This document shows positions 26,322-34,582 of a stretch of 64,000 bases of DNA, in pieces. The stretch's first letter is position 1; each line of letters starts with the position of its first letter. The notes beneath the pieces are model-generated. The model saw nothing but the letters and a program-made list of their open reading frames with translations, did no database searches and was not told the DNA's origin. The translations under genes were made by a program, and so were the position numbers. Source of the stretch: UBA12170 sp964293475 (GTDB taxonomy: Bacteria > Bacteroidota > Bacteroidia > Bacteroidales > UBA12170); the NCBI GenBank assembly GCA_964293475.1, contig CAXYYJ010000007.1, positions 1 through 64,000 on the forward strand, read 5' to 3'.

Positions 26322-27500
26322 ATGGATTTGTCTATATATTTTGATCCCATTCAGGAGAACAATTTTCATTATCTCAACAGAACCAGCCGAAAATCGTTTG
26401 GCGATATTTTAGTGAAGTATCTCCCCGGAGACTATTTCCCCGATTTGGATGGCATTCAATTGGCCATTATTGGTGTGCCCGAAGAGCGCGGACAAGTGGG
26501 AAATGCCGGATGCAGCATGGGAATCGACAATATCAGAAACTATTTCTACGACCTGTTTCCAGGTAATTACCGCGCTCGGGTGGCCGATTTGGGCAATATT
26601 AAATCCGGACATAGCGTTCAGGATACTTACTATGCCTTGACAGTGGTTTGTTCCGAATTGCTGGAGCATAAAATAATCCCCATCATCATCGGCGGAAGTC
26701 AGGATTTAACCTATGCCAACTATCGCGCCTATGAAGATTTGGGACAAATCATCAATATAGTAGCCGTTGACAATCAGTTCGATTTGGGCGAAAACGATCA
26801 GGAGCTCAATGCCCGTTCCTATTTGTCAAAAATTATACTTCACCAGCCCAATTTCCTTTTCAACTATACAAATCTGGGATATCAAACCTATTTTGTGGAT
26901 CAGGAAGCCATAAAACTCATGAGCAACCTGTTTTTCGATACTTACCGCCTCGGAAATGTGCGGGCCAATATGCAGGAAGTAGAGCCCATGGTGCGCAATG
27001 CAGATATGATAAGTATCGATATATCGGCCATTCGCCAATCGGATGCGCCCGGAAATATGAACACCACCCCCAATGGCTTTTATGGAGAAGAAATGTGCAT
27101 GATAACCCGTTATGCCGGTCTCAGCGATAAGTTGAGTTCCATTGGTTTCTATGAATACAATCCCGATATGGACATCAGCGGGCAAACAGCCCATTTGCTG
27201 GCTCAGATGATGTGGTATTTTATTGATGGATTCTACAACCGCATGCACGATTATCCTTTAGACAAGAAAAGCGACGACTTTAAGAAGTTTATGGTAAAGC
27301 TGAGCAATCAGGACGACGAGCTGGTGTTTTTTAAAAGCAAGAAGAGCGACCGCTGGTGGATGGAAGTAGATTGTTCGGCCACCATCAAGGCCAAATACGA
27401 GCGGCATTATCTGGTCCCTTGCAGCTATCAGGACTACGAAAAAGCCCTTTCCGACGACATCCCCGAGCGCTGGGTTCAAGCCTATCAGAAATTGATGTAA
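26322..27500 (+). CDS. Arginase/formimidoylglutamase-fold protein with altered metal ligands
   Basis: 392 residues. The ureohydrolase core is clear: IPIIIGGSQDLTYANYRAY, then VAVDNQFDLG and MISIDISAIRQSDAPG. These align with GG(S/D)H, DAHxD and SxDxDxxDP of arginases. By eye, three of six usual manganese ligands are replaced: His to Gln in GGSQ, His to Gln in DNQFD and Asp to Ser in DIS. Such proteins are often annotated as formimidoylglutamase in Bacteroidota; catalysis in the standard way is doubtful. The C-terminal 100 residues (NQDDELVFFKSKKSDRWWM onward) are an extra extension. Confidence 0.82.
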   Translation: MDLSIYFDPIQENNFHYLNRTSRKSFGDILVKYLPGDYFPDLDGIQLAIIGVPEERGQVGNAGCSMGIDNIRNYFYDLFPGNYRARVADLGNIKSGHSVQDTYYALTVVCSELLEHKIIPIIIGGSQDLTYANYRAYEDLGQIINIVAVDNQFDLGENDQELNARSYLSKIILHQPNFLFNYTNLGYQTYFVDQEAIKLMSNLFFDTYRLGNVRANMQEVEPMVRNADMISIDISAIRQSDAPGNMNTTPNGFYGEEMCMITRYAGLSDKLSSIGFYEYNPDMDISGQTAHLLAQMMWYFIDGFYNRMHDYPLDKKSDDFKKFMVKLSNQDDELVFFKSKKSDRWWMEVDCSATIKAKYERHYLVPCSYQDYEKALSDDIPERWVQAYQKLM

Positions 27501-27554
27501 AGCATCAGATTGTGGTTCTGGCTTGCTAAGTCTTACTGTAATAAAATCATTGAT

Positions 27555-28328
27555 TTACCCAACCACAGCCACTTCAAAGTGCATACCATCACGGCGGGTG
27601 AAATGACCTCCCCAGTAAAATCCGTTGTCGTTGGCTATTTCTACCAGATTCCGAACGCTGCCTTTTTGTCCCACCAAAGCAGGAACGGTTCCAAGTTTGT
27701 TCCAGGCGTAGTTGATGTCGAAGGCGGTTCCAAAAGCATGATTGCTCAAAACGGTTTTGCTTCCCCTTACAAATCGGGGATTATAGGCTCCTTCCCATGT
27801 GAGAACCAGATTCAAAACCCCATGTTTCTCCCAATCATTAAATAGTTTAACCAATTGATTGGCTGCTTTTTGGTGAAAATAAACCGTTTCGCTTCCTTTG
27901 ATGGCTTTTAGCTGTTTCACACTCACTTTCACCACGTTTTCCCTATCCCAGCCATTGGTAATTTTAATATTCTCGGCATTGTCGGGTTTGGGGTCGGAGA
28001 TAAATCTGAGCGGACCAAATAGCTTTTGTCGTTCATCGTTGGATGTCAGCGGTTTGAAACTGGGTTTTGCTGGAAAAAGGTCGCTTGTAATGTCTTCCTG
28101 CTCGTCCACAATCATTCCAAACCCCAGAAGCATGGCTTGTCCAACCGAGAAATTCCCCACAATGCCATCGGCTTCGAGCTTATATTTCTTCTGAAATTTC
28201 TTAGTGGCGTCAACCACCAACTCGTCGAACTTTCCGTGGATAAGGCCAGCATAGAATCCCTGACCCAAAAGAAAATACTGCCATTTTTTTACATCATTGC
28301 CTGCGCTGCCTGATTTTAGTAGTTTCAT
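27555..28328 (-). CDS. Peptidoglycan-binding M15-family peptidase
   Basis: 257 residues. Residues 1-70 are a peptidoglycan-binding repeat (GSAGNDVKKWQYFLLGQGF then ATKKFQKKYKLEADGIVG). Residues about 145-257 are an M15 carboxypeptidase domain with zinc ligands in NHAFGTAFDINYAWN and GMHFEV. The likely activity is L,D- or D,D-peptidase cleavage of cell-wall peptides. There is no recognisable signal peptide, so it could be cytoplasmic until release, as in endolysins, or exported by an unrecognised route. No other phage gene is adjacent. Confidence 0.87.
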   Translation of the reverse strand: MKLLKSGSAGNDVKKWQYFLLGQGFYAGLIHGKFDELVVDATKKFQKKYKLEADGIVGNFSVGQAMLLGFGMIVDEQEDITSDLFPAKPSFKPLTSNDERQKLFGPLRFISDPKPDNAENIKITNGWDRENVVKVSVKQLKAIKGSETVYFHQKAANQLVKLFNDWEKHGVLNLVLTWEGAYNPRFVRGSKTVLSNHAFGTAFDINYAWNKLGTVPALVGQKGSVRNLVEIANDNGFYWGGHFTRRDGMHFEVAVVG

Positions 28329-28377
28329 GATATTTTAATTTTAAGGGTTGTTCTTTAATTTGTGAAAATATTCTGAA

Positions 28378-29793
28378 TCACTCCAGGGCCCGAAGCTCCG
28401 ATTTGGTGAATAAATCGGGCAGAAATCCCCGAAGCTCGGCGTGTAATTCCTTGATTTTGATTTGTATATATTTGTTTTTTGGCACATCCTTCGACGATTG
28501 AATGATGAGTTCCTTCAGCTCGTTTTCGCTCATTTTGCCTTCGATATATTTGGCCAATGCCTGATACCATAGCAAGGTGGGCACATATCGCGCTTTGCCC
28601 AGATATTCCTTTTCCCGGACCGACAGGTTGTATTTTTTTTCCAGATGTATTACTTCCTGGTATTTTTCCTGCTTGAGCAGCGACATAAAATAGGGGCAGA
28701 AAAATATATGCCACCGAACCGATAGTATATCTTTCTTAAAGGCTGAGAAAAACGTTTCGCCATAACTTTCGGCACAGGAGTATTTTTGGTTTTTATTGAG
28801 AACCCGCAAATAAACCGACACAAAACCAATTTTGGCATACATGCTGTTAATCTTTTTCACCTGAGGCAAATGTTCCTGCATAAGAATGAGCGCTTCGCTG
28901 TTCTTATTGTTCATAATCAGGATATTGCAGAGCTTTATAAGGTAAAAAAGAAAATCGGAGTTTTGCTGTCGAATGCTTAAGTACGAATACTTTTCGGCTT
29001 GTTCCATTTCTCGCAACATGGAATGCATCATGGCTCGGTTGGCGTAGTAATTGGCCAAAATGCGCTTTGAATAAAACTTGTCGGTTTGAATTTCTTCGTC
29101 GAGTTCGTTGTATATATCGCGCAGATTGTCAAATTGCCTGTAATTGTAGTAAATATAGGTGACGCGGATAAATGCCTTGTAGCGCGTAAAACCATCGATG
29201 GTTTTGTTGCGGAATGTTTCGAGCAAAAAGGTCTCCCACTGAATGGAATCGCCCAAGGCTGTTGTGTGCTGATGAATAATATCCACAGCTGATTGGTTCA
29301 TGCTTCTGTTTAGGTTTAGGGCATTCTCATAGGCTTCTTCCCAGGTTTTCAGGTATTTTTGAATGGATTGATAATAGTGAACCCTGGTTCTGATGAGCAG
29401 ATAATCGCGGAAACTGTTGAGAAGTTGATAGAAGCGGATGAAATTATAGTTGGTGGAGTCGATTTTGCTGGTGAGGTGCAATAGTTTCTTTTCGTCTTCG
29501 GGGAGAATATTATCCATATTGATCCGCTTTTCCATCTCCAGAATCCACTCGAAAAACACGTCGACATCGGCCTGGGTGAGTTTCTCATTAATCCAGCTCA
29601 TTAAATTGGAGTAGCGCCGTTTGTCGATATTATGAGGAAAAGCAATCAAACTTTCGGGGTGCTTCACATTGTGCTGCATTACTTTTAGAATCTGAATAGT
29701 TTCCTGATTTTCAAATTGTTGAAACGAATTGATATAGGCCAGTTCGTGGGGAAAAAGCAGATTTGCAAACGTTGTGAATTTTTGTAATTGCAT
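28378..29793 (-). CDS. Helical-repeat protein of unknown function
   Basis: 471 residues, almost wholly alpha-helical by composition, with irregular TPR-like repeats especially between residues about 230 and 400 (YYNYRQFDNLRDIYNEL, YYANRAMMHSMLREMEQAEKYSYLSIRQ in pieces, and NNKNSEALILMQEHL). No signal peptide, transmembrane segment or enzymatic motif. Probably a cytoplasmic protein-interaction scaffold. It lies 49 bp upstream (in transcription direction) of the M15 peptidase gene, so the two may be co-transcribed. Confidence 0.7.
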   Translation of the reverse strand: MQLQKFTTFANLLFPHELAYINSFQQFENQETIQILKVMQHNVKHPESLIAFPHNIDKRRYSNLMSWINEKLTQADVDVFFEWILEMEKRINMDNILPEDEKKLLHLTSKIDSTNYNFIRFYQLLNSFRDYLLIRTRVHYYQSIQKYLKTWEEAYENALNLNRSMNQSAVDIIHQHTTALGDSIQWETFLLETFRNKTIDGFTRYKAFIRVTYIYYNYRQFDNLRDIYNELDEEIQTDKFYSKRILANYYANRAMMHSMLREMEQAEKYSYLSIRQQNSDFLFYLIKLCNILIMNNKNSEALILMQEHLPQVKKINSMYAKIGFVSVYLRVLNKNQKYSCAESYGETFFSAFKKDILSVRWHIFFCPYFMSLLKQEKYQEVIHLEKKYNLSVREKEYLGKARYVPTLLWYQALAKYIEGKMSENELKELIIQSSKDVPKNKYIQIKIKELHAELRGFLPDLFTKSELRALE

Positions 29794-29847
29794 AAAACGA
29801 TTGGATTATTCAGCCCAAAGATAGCGAATAGAAAAACACAAAAAAAA

Positions 29848-29884
29848 AGCTGTTCCGGGCTTTTTATAAAAACCTGAAACAGCT
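29848..29884 (-). terminator. Terminator of the nine-gene minus-strand cluster
   Basis: Stem AGCTGTT (29848-29854) with AACAGCT (29878-29884) and additional inner pairing. The minus strand runs into nine T. It sits 22 bases past the stop codon of the hydrolase-lipoprotein gene. Confidence 0.85.
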
Positions 29885-29905
29885 ATCAAATGAACAATCA
29901 AACAA

Positions 29906-30850
29906 TTATTTTAAAAAATTACGCATTTCGTCAATTACAATTTCCGGCTTTTCGAACATTAGAAAGTGACCACATTTGGGTATCATAACCAATTTGTTGT
30001 CAGGAATTTGCGATGCCCCATATTCTGCTATTTTACTGGTTTTTCCAGGATTTAAATAGCGGTTTGGAATCAGGTTGTCGTTTTTGCCAAAAAAGATAAG
30101 CGTAGGAACCTTAATTTCATTGAGTTTGTCAATGACAGGCTCGTTCACCATTCCGGCCACCGATTTGCTCACTGCATAGCAATAGCCTTCGAAATCGCTG
30201 GCAGTTCGCATGGCCATACGGTCGGTAATCATGAATTCGGCATCGGCTGGAACTTTATAGAAATTGAAGGCCAGATTGGTTTCTATGGCTTCGTAGGTGG
30301 TAGTATAAACCAAAACGGGAGTCATAACATCTTCGAACCATTCTCTTTGTCCTTCCGAAAATCTTTCGAAACCGGCGGGGGCAAAAAGAATCAGATGACT
30401 TAGTTCTTCGGGCCATTTCAGCGCATATACCATGCCTATTTGACCGCCCATGCTGTGACCGGCCAGATTAAACTTGTCCAGATTTAGTTTTTGAGCAAAC
30501 TGATGAATAATGTCGGCATAAAAACTCATGCTTCCATCGTGAGGTGCTTTGGATGATTTTCCGTAGCCCGGTAAGTCGATGGCAATGCAGCGGTAATTCT
30601 TGCTGAGCTCCGGAATAAGTTTGTCGTAAGCAGGCAGGTAGGAGCCAAGTCCGTGAACAAAAATGATTGTTTGGCCTTGTCCTTCATCGGTGTAGGCTAT
30701 TTCAATTCCATTGGCAAGCATCATTTTTTTGGCTTCCTGGCGGTATTTTAAATCCTGAAAAGAAGTCAGTTTGGGGATGTTTTTATAGGGTGCACATGAT
30801 GACATGAGAGCAACTATTAATAGAAAAATACTGTATTTTAGATATTTCAT
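29906..30850 (-). CDS. Alpha/beta-hydrolase lipoprotein
   Basis: Start at 30850 or, two residues earlier, 30856. Lipoprotein signal YLKYSIFLLIVALMSSCAPYKN with a Cys near residue 19. The hydrolase domain shows FVHGLGSYLPAYD (oxyanion), GHSMGGQIGMVYAL (nucleophile Ser), FFGKNDNLIPN (acid) and KCGHFLMFEKPE (His), so the triad is complete. Lipidation suggests action in the periplasm or on the cell surface. It follows the outer-membrane barrel gene by about 10 bp, so the two are one transcript; a role in cleaving an ester before or after outer-membrane uptake is an inference. Confidence 0.87.
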   Translation of the reverse strand: MKYLKYSIFLLIVALMSSCAPYKNIPKLTSFQDLKYRQEAKKMMLANGIEIAYTDEGQGQTIIFVHGLGSYLPAYDKLIPELSKNYRCIAIDLPGYGKSSKAPHDGSMSFYADIIHQFAQKLNLDKFNLAGHSMGGQIGMVYALKWPEELSHLILFAPAGFERFSEGQREWFEDVMTPVLVYTTTYEAIETNLAFNFYKVPADAEFMITDRMAMRTASDFEGYCYAVSKSVAGMVNEPVIDKLNEIKVPTLIFFGKNDNLIPNRYLNPGKTSKIAEYGASQIPDNKLVMIPKCGHFLMFEKPEIVIDEMRNFLK

Positions 30851-30860
30851 GACCATAGAA

Positions 30861-32477
30861 TTAAAACATTAACCACTTGAATACTAGAAAGGCAGTCCAT
30901 GGATTTGCGGGACGGGTTTCGGAGCTTCCGTTGATGTCGGAGCTGTAGTTGCTGTCGTTGCTGTCGTAAAATCCGCCAAGCCATAGATGCGCTGCATGTG
31001 CTTCGATACTCATAAAGGCTCCCAGCTGATATTTTAAAGCTCCGTTGAGTTCGGTACCCAGATTGTTGGTGCCATTTTGGGGAATAACATTGCTAAAGCC
31101 TTGAGCTCCACCAATTTTCATATTCAGTTTGTTGGGAATAAGATCGTATTGAGCATTGAAAGTGAAAGCATTCAAACCATAGCCCATGTTCGACAAGTCG
31201 GCAACAGCCGGAGTAAATCTGTTCACCACATTTCCGTGGGGAAAAAGCAGATAGGCACCTGTGCTGATGAAGATGGAAGCGGGCAATCCCCAGGTATTTC
31301 CTGTGATAACACCACTGTATTTTCCATCGCTTATGCCATTCTGGTCGCCGGTGGCATAGACATAATCAACCGAAACAAAGTCGTTGAGAGTTTGTCCAAA
31401 GCGATAGGCTCCACGTAGATTCAGGGCGCCGCCGCCAATATCCACTCCATTTTCCCAACCTTCCTTATTCACTTTTACTTTTCCCAGATTGTAGTTGAAG
31501 AAACCATTGAGCTGAATACGATCCATGATAAATTCGGAGTTTCTGCTAAAAAATCCCCCCAGCCAAAATACATCGGCGGTATAGTCGTTGGTTCCAAAAT
31601 TGAATTGGTAGGCTCCGTTATAGGTGGTTAGAACACTGGTTAAACCTTGTCCAAACACCGAAACGCCACCTGTATTTTTCCCGCGATCGGTTATGGCATA
31701 GACCGATGCGCCGGCTTCCCAGTATTTGGGAAGTTTTCTGCGGTAAACGAGTTCGTAGAGCGTTACATCGTCGTTAAGCTCAGTATTGTTTTCCCAAAGT
31801 TTATAGTAGCCCATTTTTAGGCTGCTGATATCGGTATGTCTCCTAACACTAACGCCCACGGCATCGGTGCCCCAATAAGCCAGACGGTAACCGGTATAGG
31901 TCATTTTGTCGAAAAAAGTGCGATAGGGGTTAAAAGGAGTATCGTAAAGACGTTGAAGACCTAAGTTTACAGCCCAACCTTTTGCGGGAATATATTCAAT
32001 TTCAACATTTTGAGTTTGAATATTAACCTGATCGGCTGATAAACCGCCCCCTTTGTTGCCACTCACACCATAGGATTGGTCGCCCCAGGTCCAGTCAATT
32101 TCGAAACTTGCACGAAGAAGCGCTTTACCCTTGAATATTTTGGGTTGATACACAAAGAAAGGAATCAATCTTTGTTCGACGTATAAAGAAGTTTTGGAAG
32201 TGGAAGTGGTGGAAGAATTCTGACCATACAACCTGCCCACCAATTGTCCGTTGAATAGACTGCTCTCGGGGTACATATTGGTTCCCACGCCCATATTGAT
32301 AAAGTAAGCATAAAAGGTGAGCTCTTTTTCCAGCTTGGCTCCGTAGGGCAGGTCTTTCTCAAAGAGCGAAGATGCCGAATGCTCGCTGAGCTTGCCATTG
32401 GGAATTTCTTTCGCCTGGGCAAATGACAGCGAAGCAAGAAAAATAATGGCTCCGGTTAACAATAGATTTTTTTTCAT
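30861..32477 (-). CDS. Outer-membrane beta-barrel protein
   Basis: 538 residues with signal peptide MKKNLLLTGAIIFLASLSFAQA. The rest has dense alternating aromatic/Gly strands (TFYAYFINMGVGTNMYP, YRLAYWGTDAVGVSVRR, VFWLGGFFSRNSEF, LNLRGAYRFGQTL) and ends in an aromatic residue (FLVFKWLMF), as expected for an outer-membrane porin or export-type barrel. It resembles alginate-export-like barrels in strand layout, without firm assignment. The hydrolase lipoprotein gene follows closely. A terminator lies between this gene and the upstream Ig-like lipoprotein gene, so this gene has its own promoter or depends on read-through. Confidence 0.82.
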   Translation of the reverse strand: MKKNLLLTGAIIFLASLSFAQAKEIPNGKLSEHSASSLFEKDLPYGAKLEKELTFYAYFINMGVGTNMYPESSLFNGQLVGRLYGQNSSTTSTSKTSLYVEQRLIPFFVYQPKIFKGKALLRASFEIDWTWGDQSYGVSGNKGGGLSADQVNIQTQNVEIEYIPAKGWAVNLGLQRLYDTPFNPYRTFFDKMTYTGYRLAYWGTDAVGVSVRRHTDISSLKMGYYKLWENNTELNDDVTLYELVYRRKLPKYWEAGASVYAITDRGKNTGGVSVFGQGLTSVLTTYNGAYQFNFGTNDYTADVFWLGGFFSRNSEFIMDRIQLNGFFNYNLGKVKVNKEGWENGVDIGGGALNLRGAYRFGQTLNDFVSVDYVYATGDQNGISDGKYSGVITGNTWGLPASIFISTGAYLLFPHGNVVNRFTPAVADLSNMGYGLNAFTFNAQYDLIPNKLNMKIGGAQGFSNVIPQNGTNNLGTELNGALKYQLGAFMSIEAHAAHLWLGGFYDSNDSNYSSDINGSSETRPANPWTAFLVFKWLMF

Positions 32478-32498
32478 ATCAAGGATATTTGGATGATA

Positions 32499-32536
32499 AA
32501 AAGACCGCTAAATTGATAACAAAATAGCGGTCTTTT
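32499..32536 (-). terminator. Terminator between the Ig-like lipoprotein and barrel genes
   Basis: A 12-bp perfect stem, AAAAGACCGCTA (32499-32510) with TAGCGGTCTTTT (32525-32536), lies 17 bases after the lipoprotein stop codon. Read-through or attenuation could still link the genes. Confidence 0.85.
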
Positions 32537-32553
32537 CAAAGAAATACATCTTA

Positions 32554-33360
32554 TTAGTATCTTACATATTTTTGAATATTCATTTCGCCTAGAGCACCAC
32601 CATTGGTAGAACCAAATCCGGCAGCAGCGGTTGGGGGAATATTTTGTGTACCAGAAGTTTGAACTACTTCGTACCACAGTTTTTCGGGTGATTGTTTTAC
32701 TTCGAAAATACCTGAAGCATCAGCAGCATAGGGGTCAACCTGAACAATGGTTATGTTCCAGATTCCAGTTACAGCAGAGCGAACGATATTAAAAGTTCCG
32801 TTGAAAATAACATCGGGAGTGGTGCTTGTATTGCCAATATTAAATTGGTGAACCACATAGGTGAAATCGCTTTTAAATTCGGCAGAAATAGAATCCACTA
32901 AGAAATAGGTTGCTAGCAATGGTGCAACATCGGTTCCAGCAGAAATCCATTTACCAATGATACCAAGCTCGGCAACCATATCGGCACTTTTGCCTGCCCC
33001 TGAACCTAAAGATGCGCCTTTGTCATCGTATACAGCGGTTTTGGTTTTAATTTCAACTTTGGTGTTTTCAGGAACGATAGAGGTAATGGCAAGGGTAACA
33101 GTTAAAGTTGAACTACCTGCGGTATGAGCAATAACGGAAGTAAAAGTAACATTAGGAATTAATACTTCGATATTGGCTTCTGTTAATTGACCCGAAGCAT
33201 TGGACATAGCATAAACCCCTTCGGAGAATTTCAATGTAACAACATTGTTGGCCACTGTAACTTCGCTCATGGTTGGAGCTGGGTTTTCGGTTTCTTTAGA
33301 ACAAGAGGCAAAAAATAAAACTGTGATTGCCATCAGCATTAAAAATAAATTGTTTTTCAT
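32554..33360 (-). CDS. Ig-like (SwmB/Big-type) lipoprotein
   Basis: 268 residues. Lipoprotein signal MKNNLFLMLMAITVLFFASCSKETE with Cys20. Residues about 28-125 form a bacterial Ig-like domain of the kind with a PTMSEVTVANNVVTLKFSEGVYA start and EIKTKTAVYDDKGASL end. The C-terminal half (GIKWISAGTDVAPL-like region) may be a lipocalin-like beta-barrel, since it reads as repeated strands (ISAEFKSDFTYVVHQF and NITIVQVDPYA). Possible ligand-binding partner of the barrel. Minus-strand -7 TAATTTTG is at 33399-33406. Confidence 0.72.
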   Translation of the reverse strand: MKNNLFLMLMAITVLFFASCSKETENPAPTMSEVTVANNVVTLKFSEGVYAMSNASGQLTEANIEVLIPNVTFTSVIAHTAGSSTLTVTLAITSIVPENTKVEIKTKTAVYDDKGASLGSGAGKSADMVAELGIIGKWISAGTDVAPLLATYFLVDSISAEFKSDFTYVVHQFNIGNTSTTPDVIFNGTFNIVRSAVTGIWNITIVQVDPYAADASGIFEVKQSPEKLWYEVVQTSGTQNIPPTAAAGFGSTNGGALGEMNIQKYVRY

Positions 33361-33398
33361 ATTGTGTAGTTTTTGTTGATGATTATTATTTTAAACTT

Positions 33399-33406
33399 CA
33401 AAATTA
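33399..33406 (-). promoter_or_regulatory. Candidate -7 element for the Ig-like lipoprotein gene
   Basis: Minus strand TAATTTTG matches TAnnTTTG, 38 bases before the start codon; no clear -33. It suggests the three envelope genes have a promoter separate from the metabolic genes. Confidence 0.4.
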
Positions 33407-33537
33407 GTTTTATCAATTCTAAGTAAAAGCTATATTAAATTTTTTGTGGCCTTGATTTTTTTGCTGATATGTTATTTAAATATTGTTAAAGCATTGTAAT
33501 TCAATAATTAAACCCGCAAAAAATGGTGCCTGACTTT

Positions 33538-34569
33538 TTAATTAAGTTTCCCCCATGTTATTACATTTGCCGCCCAGGCATAGCCAATTCCGGCCGAAAT
33601 CATGGAGATAACGCTTCCATTCTTAACCTTGCCTTGTTCCAAAGCCATTTGAAGCGATAGAATTTGGTCAATCTGACCCAAATGACCATAATTTTCCAAA
33701 TAAATACTGTTCTCTTCGGTCAGATTGAGTTCCTGGAGCATCACCTTGTGCATGGAGCGTTTAAAGTGGAGAATGGCCAGATAACTGAGTTTGTTTTTTT
33801 CAATTGGGGATTTTTCGAAAGCCTTATCAATGCAGATTTGCCAATTGGACATGGATACTTCGTTCAGTCTGTTTTTCATGTGTTCGGGATTAAAAACCCT
33901 CAGCGATTTGTAGGCCTTATCTGCATTTTCACTGTTTATTCTATTGCAGGTGCCGCCATAAACCACTCCTGCATCGCGGGCCAGACTTCCATCGGTAATA
34001 ATATGAGTTCCATGCAGCAAATTCTCGTTCATACCTTTGTGCAGAATGATAGCTCCACCACCTGCGCCCAGATTGTACATCATCGAGGTGGGGCCATCGG
34101 TATAGTCCAGAAAATCTCCGTTTCTGTATCCCCCCGCAATCAACACTGTTTGAAGACTGTCGTCGGATAGCATCATGTCCTTGGCCACTTTCATGGCGGT
34201 TACGGTGCTGCAACAACGTTGTTGCAGGTCGAAAGCCCAGGCTTTGGTGGCTCCAATTCGTTCCTGAATATAAATGGCAGTGGTGGTGAGCGGATATTCC
34301 TTCCACTCTTCGCCAATGCTGATAATCAGGTCGATATCGAGCGGATCAACTCCCGTGCGGCTCAAAGCATCCTGGGCAGCTCTTGCTCCCATTTCCTGGG
34401 TTCCATCATCATCGCCGGGAATTGGTTTTTCCCTGATTCCCAGTTTTTCTATAATGGCTTCCTCTGACCAAACCCCATGGGTGGCATCGGCTATCTGCCT
34501 GGCCGTCATGCGGTTTTGGGGAATGTAGATTCCCGTTCCCAGTATTCCTATATTTTTTACTTGATTCAT
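33538..34569 (-). CDS. FabH-like ketosynthase III, second paralogue
   Basis: The start at 34569 is chosen, 13 bp after the upstream stop; an earlier in-frame ATG at 34635 lies within the upstream gene. 343 residues with thiolase-fold blocks IGILGTGIYIPQNRMTA and the nucleophile region FDLQQRCCSTVTAM, with Cys119 as nucleophile. A histidine is kept in LAILHFKRSMH where FabH has HQAN, and an asparagine in ENYGHLGQID. So a Cys-His-Asn triad may be intact but the surrounding motifs are divergent. The product could condense, cleave or transfer an acyl group. Pairs with the next upstream paralogue. Confidence 0.83.
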   Translation of the reverse strand: MNQVKNIGILGTGIYIPQNRMTARQIADATHGVWSEEAIIEKLGIREKPIPGDDDGTQEMGARAAQDALSRTGVDPLDIDLIISIGEEWKEYPLTTTAIYIQERIGATKAWAFDLQQRCCSTVTAMKVAKDMMLSDDSLQTVLIAGGYRNGDFLDYTDGPTSMMYNLGAGGGAIILHKGMNENLLHGTHIITDGSLARDAGVVYGGTCNRINSENADKAYKSLRVFNPEHMKNRLNEVSMSNWQICIDKAFEKSPIEKNKLSYLAILHFKRSMHKVMLQELNLTEENSIYLENYGHLGQIDQILSLQMALEQGKVKNGSVISMISAGIGYAWAANVITWGKLN

Positions 34570-34582
34570 AGCTTTGATAAGA

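Noticed and set aside
27555..28328. Prophage lysis gene
   Set aside because: The M15 peptidase with peptidoglycan-binding repeat recalls an endolysin, but no other phage gene is present nearby.
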